64,000 nucleotides of DNA from Saprospiraceae bacterium (GTDB lineage Bacteria; Bacteroidota; Bacteroidia; Chitinophagales; Saprospiraceae), in the NCBI GenBank assembly GCA_028285085.1, contig JANQQI010000132.1:62001-126000 (forward strand). Direction: 5' to 3'. Position 1 is the first letter of the stretch; every line of letters starts with the position of its first letter. Under the pieces are notes generated by a model. That model searched no databases. It saw nothing but the letters and a program-made list of their open reading frames with translations, and was not told the origin of the DNA. This document shows positions 7,514-15,420 of the stretch, in pieces. The translations under genes were made by a program, and so were the position numbers.

Positions 7514-9646
7514 CTACTCGGGTTTGCTATGCCATTCGTAAAAGAGGCCTTGGGGGTCTCTTTTCGCCCGGATAGCCTGAACTCGATTTAAATTTTCGGT
7601 AGACATGAAGGAGGCTGTTCTCTTGTGCAGGCCTTCGTCCGCAAGCTGAATACCAGTGGAAAGATGGTCCATCTTCTTCATCATGTCGCTAGCCCAGTCG
7701 CCATATTTAGCGGTATTCGATGGATTTTCCCAACAACTGTAAAGAGACAAATAAATGTTATCTTCTGTGCTGTAGGCCATATCCGCACCTATTTCTCCGG
7801 GGTGCCAGTTGAGCCATAAGAAATGGGAGGGCGGTGGCGGTAAGGTTTCTGCTATTTCCCTAATGAATGGTAGTAAATCATCAACAGGGGCGTGTGTCCA
7901 CATATTGTCTACACCCCAGCAGTAGTTCTCGGGATAATGGGACATGACCGATTTGTATAACATATCAATCCCCGGATTGATAGCAGGTATTCTGATAGTA
8001 GATTTATGTGCAATAGGGCTATTTTTCATAAACAATTTCGCCTCTTCATACTCCTCTTTGGTATCCGCAAAAATAGGCGCTATCGCTTCAATTCCCGGCC
8101 CGAGTAAATTCATCATATTTTTACTCATACACATTTGAAACTCAACCGCCTTAGGAATGCTTGGTCCTACTTCATGAGCCCATCGATAGACATCTTCCAG
8201 ATGCTTCATATTAAAACTGTGCACGATCACCGAACGATATTTAGGCAAGTCATATACGCGCAAATAGAACTTAATAACAATGCCAAAGAAACCCGCACCT
8301 GCACCTCGCGCAGCCCAAAACAAATCAGCATTTGTATTAGCATCCGCATAAACCAACTCGCCGTCGGCTGTGACGATATCCAGCCCAAGTATGCTTTCAC
8401 AAGCAATGCCTAGCTTCCGGCCATTCCAGCCGTAGCCTCCTTGCAACAGATAGCCCCCCAAGCAAACCCCTTGGCAATGACCAGCCGGAAAAAATAGATC
8501 GTCTTTATACAAGGCTTTCATCAACGTACTCCCTCCAACGGCGGGGCCAGCTTCTGCCGTCTTTGCCTCCAAATTCACACTGTATTGATTGAAGTTTTTC
8601 ATATCAATCAACAGGCCATCTTCCCGAATAAAATTGGCACTGAAGCTATGCCCCCCCGAAGTAATCGAAATTCTCCTGCCCACTTTTTGGGCATACCTTA
8701 CCACATTGATAATATCTTCTACCGTCTTTGGCTCGTAAATACTAGCAGGGCGATGTGGAATTGGTGCTTTATTAAACAGGGTATCCATTACCTTTTCTTC
8801 AAAATCAGTATCCCCGCGGTGAATGCTGGCTCCGCTGATGGCAAGGGTATTATCCGTAGCGTATTTTTGATACAGCTCAGGCAGGATAGTGGCCAGATGC
8901 GTCATTTCCTCCGCGCAATGTAAGAGTAAGTCCTGAGCAAAAGTTTTCGGCAAGGTTTTAAACATTTGCAGCACCTTCACGGCGGTGTTGTTGATGAGGT
9001 TATCATGGCGGGCCGATACATATTTGCCGCTCATCCAGAATCTGGAACGCATCTCAGTGCCGTGCGGCGTTGTTCTAACTTGGTGCATCAAATACCCGTA
9101 ATCAACCGGGAGTTTTGGATGCCCTAGCTTTGCACAGATATAAACGACCTCATCTTTACGATTGATAGCGGCGTGAGAAAACCCAAATTCCAAAGGAGAC
9201 TTGAATTGAACCAAAGCGTCCAAGACGTCCTTACCGATATACTCTCTGACGATTGAGTTTCTGCCGATGTAACAATTGTCCTTTCTACCATCTTCCCATT
9301 TTGCACTAAGGTGCGCCTTGGGGTGCCATAGCTTATAGCGCTCATCTTCTGAGCCATGCCATCCAAACCACCAATCCCACATCTGAGGACTGGTATCTGG
9401 CATCAGTGTTTTGACTGCCACTACGATACTGCCATCCTCAGCTACGGAGAAGCCCGTTTCTTCTGGCATATCTCCTGCTGCTTCTAGTCGAGTCATGTCT
9501 TCGACATCCGGCAAAGTCCCCCAAGTCAATGCATGCTTTGAGTGGGCCAATACGTCTTCGTGTATAGCGACCATTTGTTCATTGTAGAATGATTGGTATT
9601 CTGTTTTCAGATCTTTATTTTTTAATTCGGGGGTTGGTTTTTCCAT
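7514..9646 (-). CDS. Fusion of DAPG-hydrolase-like domain and bicovalent FAD oxidase (BBE type)
   Basis: A 710-residue protein of two enzymes. Residues about 1-265 resemble the PhlG family, zinc enzymes that hydrolyse a carbon-carbon bond in 2,4-diacetylphloroglucinol: WDWWFGWH (90-97), RYKLWHPKAH (103-112) and HCAEEMTH (243-250) supply candidate metal ligands. Residues about 296-710 are a VAO-fold FAD oxidase: FAD domain with SGGHS (His333, expected 8-alpha-histidyl link), GHCQGVCLGG (Cys391, expected 6-S-cysteinyl link) and the C-terminal berberine-bridge tail (near 685-705). No signal peptide is seen, so it is probably cytoplasmic. A cut-and-oxidise route for acylated phenolics is an inference. 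Its promoter has the shared palindrome, and aromatic-degradation genes lie 1.3 kb away. Confidence 0.8.
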   Translation of the reverse strand: MEKPTPELKNKDLKTEYQSFYNEQMVAIHEDVLAHSKHALTWGTLPDVEDMTRLEAAGDMPEETGFSVAEDGSIVVAVKTLMPDTSPQMWDWWFGWHGSEDERYKLWHPKAHLSAKWEDGRKDNCYIGRNSIVREYIGKDVLDALVQFKSPLEFGFSHAAINRKDEVVYICAKLGHPKLPVDYGYLMHQVRTTPHGTEMRSRFWMSGKYVSARHDNLINNTAVKVLQMFKTLPKTFAQDLLLHCAEEMTHLATILPELYQKYATDNTLAISGASIHRGDTDFEEKVMDTLFNKAPIPHRPASIYEPKTVEDIINVVRYAQKVGRRISITSGGHSFSANFIREDGLLIDMKNFNQYSVNLEAKTAEAGPAVGGSTLMKALYKDDLFFPAGHCQGVCLGGYLLQGGYGWNGRKLGIACESILGLDIVTADGELVYADANTNADLFWAARGAGAGFFGIVIKFYLRVYDLPKYRSVIVHSFNMKHLEDVYRWAHEVGPSIPKAVEFQMCMSKNMMNLLGPGIEAIAPIFADTKEEYEEAKLFMKNSPIAHKSTIRIPAINPGIDMLYKSVMSHYPENYCWGVDNMWTHAPVDDLLPFIREIAETLPPPPSHFLWLNWHPGEIGADMAYSTEDNIYLSLYSCWENPSNTAKYGDWASDMMKKMDHLSTGIQLADEGLHKRTASFMSTENLNRVQAIRAKRDPQGLFYEWHSKPE

Positions 9647-9677
9647 TCGGCTTAGATTTTATTTTGATTTGCAGAAT

Positions 9678-9724
9678 CAAAAATATGGGCCGAGTTTGTC
9701 TAAAATCTTGAACTAATTCAAGAT
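9678..9724 (-). promoter_or_regulatory. Palindrome-activated promoter of the hydrolase-oxidase fusion
   Basis: On the minus strand ATCTTGAATTAGTTCAAGAT (9705-9724) is followed, 20 nt after its 18-bp core, by TATTTTTG (9678-9685), a perfect TAnnTTTG. The block 9694-9723 is identical over 30 bp to 259-288. The start codon is 31 bp beyond the -7 element. Confidence 0.65.
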
Positions 9725-9918
9725 TTTTCTCTTTTAGAAAAAATGTATTTTTTCTGTTGGATCAGATGCCTAAGTGGAGAAATTGACGTCTGATTAGTTC
9801 ATTGGGCGGTAAGAAATGACCATTGTGAGTAGTTCCGAGTCAGTATTTTATGATGCTAGCAGTGGTATCCTTTTGAACGAAGACCTTAAATTCTAACGAT
9901 GACTTTGCCTAGGAAAAT

Positions 9919-10518
9919 TTAACTCTGTTTTTTGAGCTTGCTCAACCATTCGGGCGAGATGCCGCAAAACTCGGCGATATATTTTGATGGTACTCTTTGA
10001 ATAACAACAGGAAATTCCTGCAGGATAAAATCATACTTCTCTTTCGAAGAATAAGCAATCAGCTTTATTTTCAGTTCATTTTCTTCAGTCATGGCCGTAA
10101 CGACAAGTTCATCGTAAAGCTTGGCCATATATTTATCTTTTTCTCTCAGAATATCAATCTGGCTTTTGGGTAGTGATACAACTATCGAATCCGCGATAGC
10201 TCTAAGTTCGCAATTGGTCGGTATTTGTGTAAAATAACTGTCTACACAAGCCATGAAAGGATGCAAGTCAGGAAGATAAAAATTGATGGTTTTTGCCTCA
10301 CCCGTTTTGGAGTGAACATAGCGACAAACAAACCCACCTTCGAAAATGAAATACATGTTCTTACAAATTTCTCCCGGTAGGATCAGTGTATCTTTGGACT
10401 TAACTTGAATGAATTTTAGCTGACTTTTAATTGATCGAATTACCTCGTCAGACACGTTAAAATTTTCAATAAGGTTGAGAAGGCCAGTGACGTAACCGTC
10501 GATTTTATCCTGGTTCAT
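9919..10518 (-). CDS. Crp/Fnr-like transcriptional regulator
   Basis: A 199-residue protein with an N-terminal cyclic-nucleotide-binding-fold domain (about 30-120: the LILPGEICKNMYFIFEGGFV segment is the typical beta-roll) and a short C-terminal helix-turn-helix (VPSKYIAEFCGISPEWLSKL, about 176-195). The classic cAMP phosphate-binding RxS motif is not obvious, so a different ligand or none is possible. Family members bind palindromes related to TTGA-N6-TCAA, which is the form of the shared promoter palindrome, the nearest copy being 195 bp downstream of this gene's stop. It is the best in-window candidate regulator of those four promoters, by inference only. Confidence 0.8.
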   Translation of the reverse strand: MNQDKIDGYVTGLLNLIENFNVSDEVIRSIKSQLKFIQVKSKDTLILPGEICKNMYFIFEGGFVCRYVHSKTGEAKTINFYLPDLHPFMACVDSYFTQIPTNCELRAIADSIVVSLPKSQIDILREKDKYMAKLYDELVVTAMTEENELKIKLIAYSSKEKYDFILQEFPVVIQRVPSKYIAEFCGISPEWLSKLKKQS

Positions 10519-10935
10519 GTTCGGAGCAGAGTTTTACCTAAAAAATAAATTGTATCGTTCGTGACTTAGAACTTATGTGGGAGTTATTAACTGATCTACA
10601 GACTTGCCTGCGGCAGGCAGGCGTCGTTTTTCGACCTAAAGAACAATTCCCAAACAAACTCTTAATTCTCACACAAATGAGACTTGTATTTTTTGTTTAG
10701 GTATGCACAAAAGTAACAACGCAAGGGAAAAAAAGAAAACGATACGCCATCACAGCATCTCATCTCACCCGATCTGCCCTCTTCGTTTTTTTCTTTAAAA
10801 CAAACGCCTCAGTTATTGACGATTAGTTCAATTAAAAACAAATAATGCCACTCCAAGTTTTTCAAGAAGTGCATTTATTCTAAAAAAACATTATTATTGC
10901 AACATCAAATTAATTAAACTATAGTTCAATTAAAA
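10519..10935. other. Divergent intergenic region with REP-like element
   Basis: About 420 bases between the Crp-like gene (minus) and the TetR gene (plus), strongly AT-rich. It holds one GC-rich hairpin, GCCTGC-G-GCAGGC (10606-10618) followed by a further CAGGC, out of character with its surroundings and like short dispersed REP-type elements. It also holds two copies of TAGTTCAATTAAAAA (10824-10838 and 10922-10936), the second in the TetR operator. No coding sequence was seen. Confidence 0.5.
10910..10933 (+). promoter_or_regulatory. Candidate TetR self-operator
   Basis: A 24-bp palindrome with a single mismatched pair, centred on ACTATAGT, ends two bases before the TetR start codon. A weaker relative with the same half-site TAGTTCAAT lies at 10815-10832, about 95 bp upstream. 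The position is typical of a TetR regulator that represses its own operon. Confidence 0.55.
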
Positions 10936-11583
10936 ATGGAACGCAAAAAAGGTAGACCTTCTACAAAACAACAAATCGACCATGAACATATACTTAAAAT
11001 TGCGATAAAATTTTTCGCACAAAAAGGATATGATGGCACACAAATGAAGGCCATTGCCGATGAAGCGGGCTGTGCGAAATCATTAATGAACTACCATTTT
11101 AAGAACAAAAACAACCTTTGGCAACAGGCCATCATACACTTATGCGGGAAATTATTGACAAGGTTTGCGGAACTCCAAAGTCATTTTAAAGACCTGGAAG
11201 GATTACCTGCACTGAAGGCATATACCAGACAATTAATTTATTTCTCGGCCGAATATCCGGAGTTCAACAAATTAATTTCGAACGAAATGGGAGTGAAATC
11301 TGAGCGATCAGATTGGATCATTGACAATATTCTACAGCCTATACATTTGAGGTTCGAGCAGGAAAACAAAGAAAAGGGGGGAAGCAATCCCCTATTTCAA
11401 TACCCTCTGGCCAATCTAGCAAGTATTATGATTGGAGCAGTGAATATCTTTTTCAGTCATGCCTATCAGATAGAAAAAATGTATGGAATTAATCCCTTCG
11501 ATAAAAAAGAGATTGAGAAACATGCAGATATCGTCATCGATTTATTTACGGCAAAATTCGAACAATCAAACTCAATAAAATGA
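10936..11583 (+). CDS. TetR-family regulator of the aromatic operon
   Basis: A 215-residue one-component repressor. The N-terminal TetR helix-turn-helix spans about 15-62 (ILKIAIKFFAQKGYDG, then AIADEAGCAKSLMNYHFKNK); the rest is a helical ligand-binding domain. First gene of a tight four-gene operon: its stop overlaps the next start as ATGA, and the later genes encode an aromatic hydroxylase and a fumarylacetoacetate-hydrolase-family protein. The ligand is therefore likely to be an aromatic substrate or product (inference). A palindromic operator candidate lies just upstream. Confidence 0.85.
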   Translation: MERKKGRPSTKQQIDHEHILKIAIKFFAQKGYDGTQMKAIADEAGCAKSLMNYHFKNKNNLWQQAIIHLCGKLLTRFAELQSHFKDLEGLPALKAYTRQLIYFSAEYPEFNKLISNEMGVKSERSDWIIDNILQPIHLRFEQENKEKGGSNPLFQYPLANLASIMIGAVNIFFSHAYQIEKMYGINPFDKKEIEKHADIVIDLFTAKFEQSNSIK

Positions 11584-12041
11584 AACTACCAAAACACTAC
11601 CGAACCGTTCAAATATTACTCACATTAGGTTGTTTTGAATTTTTTGGGCCGATATTTAAAGACACCGGCACTTCCCACTTACTCAACCCAGAGTGGGTTG
11701 GCCACGCGCGCATTCATCTCGCCTGGTTACTGGGCTTTATGTTTTTCTCGGGGCTGGCCAATTTATACTTCATCTGGTTTAAAAAACCTCAGACGAAAGA
11801 GAACTTGACTATTTCCGTCATCTGGCAAGTGACACACTTATTGGGGTTTTGGTTTGCGGTTATTTTTGCGCCTATGTACAGTGGTCAATTGGTCGACCAC
11901 CAATACCACACCTTCATTTTTGGAATCGAAGAAAATGCCTTTGTCTTCGGTGTATTATCAATCATCCTTTTGATCGCCATTTATTATCTACGAAAAATAG
12001 AGCCCCTCTTTCAAATTCCAGAAACATCGCCACAATACTAG
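11580..12041 (+). CDS. Four-helix membrane protein of the aromatic operon
   Basis: A 153-residue integral membrane protein with four hydrophobic helices (about 9-27, 47-67, 82-102 and 118-140) and a short cytoplasmic tail. It overlaps the TetR gene by 4 bp and ends 4 bp before the monooxygenase, so it is certainly co-transcribed. The family is not recognised; the size and helix pattern resemble DoxX/DUF-type proteins often seen with TetR regulators. Possible roles are substrate uptake or supplying a membrane redox partner, neither shown by sequence. Confidence 0.7.
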   Translation: MKLPKHYRTVQILLTLGCFEFFGPIFKDTGTSHLLNPEWVGHARIHLAWLLGFMFFSGLANLYFIWFKKPQTKENLTISVIWQVTHLLGFWFAVIFAPMYSGQLVDHQYHTFIFGIEENAFVFGVLSIILLIAIYYLRKIEPLFQIPETSPQY

Positions 12042-12045
12042 CATT

Positions 12046-13854
12046 ATGGAACCAACTCAAGTTTTAATCATCGGAGCGGGGCCTTCGGGCATGATCAGTG
12101 CTTTGTGTTTGGCCAAGCTCGGCATTTCCTGCACGATCGTTGAACGCTGTGCGACCACGAGTCAACATCCAAAAGCACATGAGCTCAATACCCGTTCAAT
12201 TGAAATACTGAGCGAACTCGGCTTTACCGAAGAAGAACTAGCCATGGAAGCATCGCCAGAAAGTGATGGCGCAAGAATTTTATTTTGCAAATCCATTAAT
12301 GAGGAGTTCGGAAGAATAGATTTGGAAGAAGATCAAACTCGACAGGCAAAGTACGAGCGGCATTTACAATCCCAAAGACCTTATCTCAATATTTCACAGA
12401 CTGCGCTGGAAAAGATCATTTTGAATAAAGTAAAAAAACATCCGCTGATTAAAGTACTATTTAATCATCAGTGGCAATCATTGGAGGATACCGGTACTCA
12501 TGTGGATAGCAAAATTTTGGATCGGACAACAAATAAAGCCCACACCATCAGAAGTCAGTATGTCCTGGGAGCAGATGGAGCCGGCAGTCGCTGTCGCAAG
12601 TTATTGGGCATTAAAATGGAAGGCCCGGAAAATATTCAGGATTTTGCCAGTGCTTACTTTGAAACGAATTTGCGAGAACATATAAAAACGCCGGCCAAAC
12701 TCTATTGGATATTAAATCCTTTTGCACCGGGCACATTCATCGCTCATCATATTGAAAAAAGATGGGTCTATATGTTCCCCGTTTATTTAAACTACCAAAA
12801 GAAGGAACAATTCACAAAAGACTTTTTTGAAAAGTTAATCCAAATCGCACTGGGGAATACATCCATTAATGTAGAAGTAAAGTCGATCAGCTTTTGGCGG
12901 ATGTCCGCTCAATTAGCCAAGCAGTATAAAAAAGGCAATGTGATCCTGGTGGGAGATGCCGCACATCGTTTCCCTCCAACGGGTGGATTGGGGATGAATA
13001 CGGGCATTGCGGATGCTCATAATATTTGCTGGAAACTAGCCGCCGTACTGAATGGGGTCGCCTCTCCGGCCCTTTTAGAGACCTATGAAAAAGAAAGAAG
13101 GCCAATTGCCGCACAAAATTCGGAGGAGAGCTTACGCAATTATCATAAGATCATGGATGTGCCGGAAGTTTTTGGCTTTAAAAGAACGGATCTAGAGACA
13201 CTGGCCAAAATTCATGCAAGTGCTCCGATCAAGTGGTTGCCCAAATTTATTACTTGCAAGTTATTACGCATCGTCAATTCATTCGCAGAGCAAAAACTCG
13301 AGCGATATTACAAAAATCCATCTTTAAGAGCAAAGGTGCATCAAGTGATTGCGGACCAAATCCCCCACTTCGATCGCATCGGTCTGGACATTGGTTATAT
13401 TTACGAAGAAGGAGCACTCATTCCCGATGGTACAACGCCACAAATCCCCGTGGATCAGGTGACGGAGTATATTCCCTCCACACAGCCCGGAGCCAGGTTT
13501 CCTCATTTGGACCTGTCTTTATCCCGGGATTATAATTCGACCCACGATCTGATCTCCTACGGGCAGTTTACCTTGATGATCCGAGAAGACGGAGATGCCT
13601 GGGCAGAAGCCTATCACAGGTTTGTCCAGGACACGCGCATCAATATTAAATTAATCCGGCTGTCCGAGCTGAACTTACCGCTAAAGGTGCAGCAAAATTT
13701 AGTAAGTCTGTGTGAGATCGATACTGATGGTGCTTTACTCATTAGACCCGATGGCCATGTTGCTTTTCGGGCGAAGTCCAAACCCGTAGATTCATTCACC
13801 ATAGCGCATTTATTCGATCTGATTTTACAAAATGAACTTACTGAAAGAGTATGA
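12046..13854 (+). CDS. FAD-dependent aromatic monooxygenase (PheA/MhpA type)
   Basis: A 602-residue class A flavoprotein hydroxylase. It has the N-terminal Rossmann motif (VLIIGAGPSGM, 7-17), the ADG motif near 180 (LGADGAGSRCRK) and the second FAD motif GDAAHRFPPTGGLG (near 305), all intact. The C-terminal 170 residues fit the thioredoxin-like domain of phenol hydroxylase/MhpA relatives. It would hydroxylate a phenolic substrate with NAD(P)H and O2 in the cytoplasm. The next gene (4-bp ATGA overlap) is a hydrolase of the type that acts on ring-cleavage products, supporting a catabolic role. The substrate cannot be deduced; no ring-cleavage dioxygenase is in the operon. Confidence 0.85.
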   Translation: MEPTQVLIIGAGPSGMISALCLAKLGISCTIVERCATTSQHPKAHELNTRSIEILSELGFTEEELAMEASPESDGARILFCKSINEEFGRIDLEEDQTRQAKYERHLQSQRPYLNISQTALEKIILNKVKKHPLIKVLFNHQWQSLEDTGTHVDSKILDRTTNKAHTIRSQYVLGADGAGSRCRKLLGIKMEGPENIQDFASAYFETNLREHIKTPAKLYWILNPFAPGTFIAHHIEKRWVYMFPVYLNYQKKEQFTKDFFEKLIQIALGNTSINVEVKSISFWRMSAQLAKQYKKGNVILVGDAAHRFPPTGGLGMNTGIADAHNICWKLAAVLNGVASPALLETYEKERRPIAAQNSEESLRNYHKIMDVPEVFGFKRTDLETLAKIHASAPIKWLPKFITCKLLRIVNSFAEQKLERYYKNPSLRAKVHQVIADQIPHFDRIGLDIGYIYEEGALIPDGTTPQIPVDQVTEYIPSTQPGARFPHLDLSLSRDYNSTHDLISYGQFTLMIREDGDAWAEAYHRFVQDTRINIKLIRLSELNLPLKVQQNLVSLCEIDTDGALLIRPDGHVAFRAKSKPVDSFTIAHLFDLILQNELTERV

Positions 13855-14846
13855 AAAAGATGGTGAAATATATGGGTTGGGGTGGCTTACTTTTAGTCGT
13901 ATTTGCCGTGCTATTCTTTTTCTACTTGAACCGAGGTTTAAAGCAGGAAATCCTTCCGGCAAAGTTTAATTGTCTGTCACTGGCGGAAGGCACTTTTGTC
14001 CCTTTCGATACCATGCCGAGTAATATTTACGGCATAGGGTTATCTTACGCCGGACACATCAATGAGACTGCTTCCACATTTGATCCCGATGGCGATCCAC
14101 CCGTTTTTAAAAAAGCGATTGAAAGTATTGCTGGCAACCACTCGAAGGTGGCCATTCCTACACATCAGGACTTAGTACAAGCGGTGAATCAACTGGAACC
14201 GGGCCTCGACCATCAAATCAATGCGACGAATAATCCATTGCCTGCTTTGATGGACTATGAAGTCGAACTGGGTTTTGTCTTATTAGAAGATATAGATTTT
14301 CAACAGTTAGAATCAGAAGATTATGTCCCAAAAATTGGTTTTTTCATAGCCAATGATCTCTCCGCCCGAAGCCTTGCGATCCTGGGAGAAGGCCAATCGA
14401 ATCGTCACGACTACTGGGGTGTTTCCAAAAGTTTTCCAGGCTTTACACCCGTCAGTCAACAAGTGTGGATCCCTAATGAGTTTAAAGCCAATGCCATCCC
14501 TTGTATTAGCTTACAAACCACCGTCAATGGAATGATTAGGCAAGATCAAAAGACAACGGATCTGATCTATACCCCATTGCAAATGCTACAAGCGATCCAT
14601 CGGAAATATCCAAACACCTCTCTTAAAAAAGGAGACTGGGTACTGACCGGAACACCCGGCGGTGTAATCCTATCTACTCCACGCTGGATTATGCGTATGG
14701 GTAATATGCTAAAAATGGATCGATTTGAGAAATTAAAACATAAAACCGGAGAAAGTGATATTGCCACGTTCTTGCAAGCAGGCGATGTCGTTATTTCAAG
14801 TGGGGATGACTTAGGTCAGGTTACTATAGAAATTATTTCTAGGTAA
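13851..14846 (+). CDS. Membrane-anchored fumarylacetoacetate hydrolase family protein
   Basis: A 331-residue protein. The family core is recognisable: DYEVELGFVL (metal-binding acidic residues, near 135-144), FIANDLSARS (near 168), KSFPGFTP and LTGTPGGV (near 265). FAH-family enzymes hydrolyse or decarboxylate diketo acids made in aromatic catabolism and need Mg2+ or Ca2+. Unusually, residues about 9-27 form a hydrophobic helix without a clear cleavage site, so the enzyme would be membrane-tethered, probably facing the periplasm; most relatives are soluble and cytoplasmic. Last gene of the TetR operon. Confidence 0.8.
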   Translation: MKKMVKYMGWGGLLLVVFAVLFFFYLNRGLKQEILPAKFNCLSLAEGTFVPFDTMPSNIYGIGLSYAGHINETASTFDPDGDPPVFKKAIESIAGNHSKVAIPTHQDLVQAVNQLEPGLDHQINATNNPLPALMDYEVELGFVLLEDIDFQQLESEDYVPKIGFFIANDLSARSLAILGEGQSNRHDYWGVSKSFPGFTPVSQQVWIPNEFKANAIPCISLQTTVNGMIRQDQKTTDLIYTPLQMLQAIHRKYPNTSLKKGDWVLTGTPGGVILSTPRWIMRMGNMLKMDRFEKLKHKTGESDIATFLQAGDVVISSGDDLGQVTIEIISR

Positions 14847-15027
14847 CAGCTATAAATAACCAGATCCCTTTCTCAGATTAACATTTATAATTGGAGATTC
14901 TTTCTAAAGAAAATTATAGAACATTAAATGCCCAACGCTGAATATTAATTGAAAACTGCTCTCTGAATATCACCATCTTTTAATGTGCACTTGGCCATCC
15001 GCGTTAATACTGAGGTAACGGATCATC

Positions 15028-15219
15028 ATTAATGACCTATGCATCAACTATACAGTTCAACTTTTGGAAAACAAAGAGTACGAACATTACAATTTAGAAG
15101 CCCTAAGCAAGTTATCGGGTTTTCAATCCAAAACAACTTTCAACAATTGATTTAAGGGAATTAAAAAATGTGACCCCGAGTACATTTAGGAGGTCAAGCT
15201 AAAGCTGGCATACCTTTAG
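15028..15219 (+). pseudogene. AraC-type helix-turn-helix pseudogene
   Basis: In one frame the bases read LLENKEYEHYNLEALSKLSG, then FQSKTTFNN, stop, FKGIKKCDPEYI, stop. This is the typical end of an AraC/XylS DNA-binding domain (second helix-turn-helix followed by the F-K-G motif). The reading is broken by TGA at 15148 and TAG at 15187, and no N-terminal part was found upstream. The remaining bases of the 14847-15420 gap show no gene. Confidence 0.7.
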
Positions 15220-15420
15220 ATCTGATTTATTTACTTCTGATTACGTTTATCACACGATGCATTTAAGTAAGTGATATTCATCGAAGCAAAGTGAGTTTTG
15301 AGTAAAAAAGCTTTCATTACATTTCCATCTCAACACAATCAAAATCATTTTTGTGTTTTCGTAATTATATTTTCGACCAGTATTTTAATTCATGAAAGTA
15401 CATTTATAAAACAACGATAT

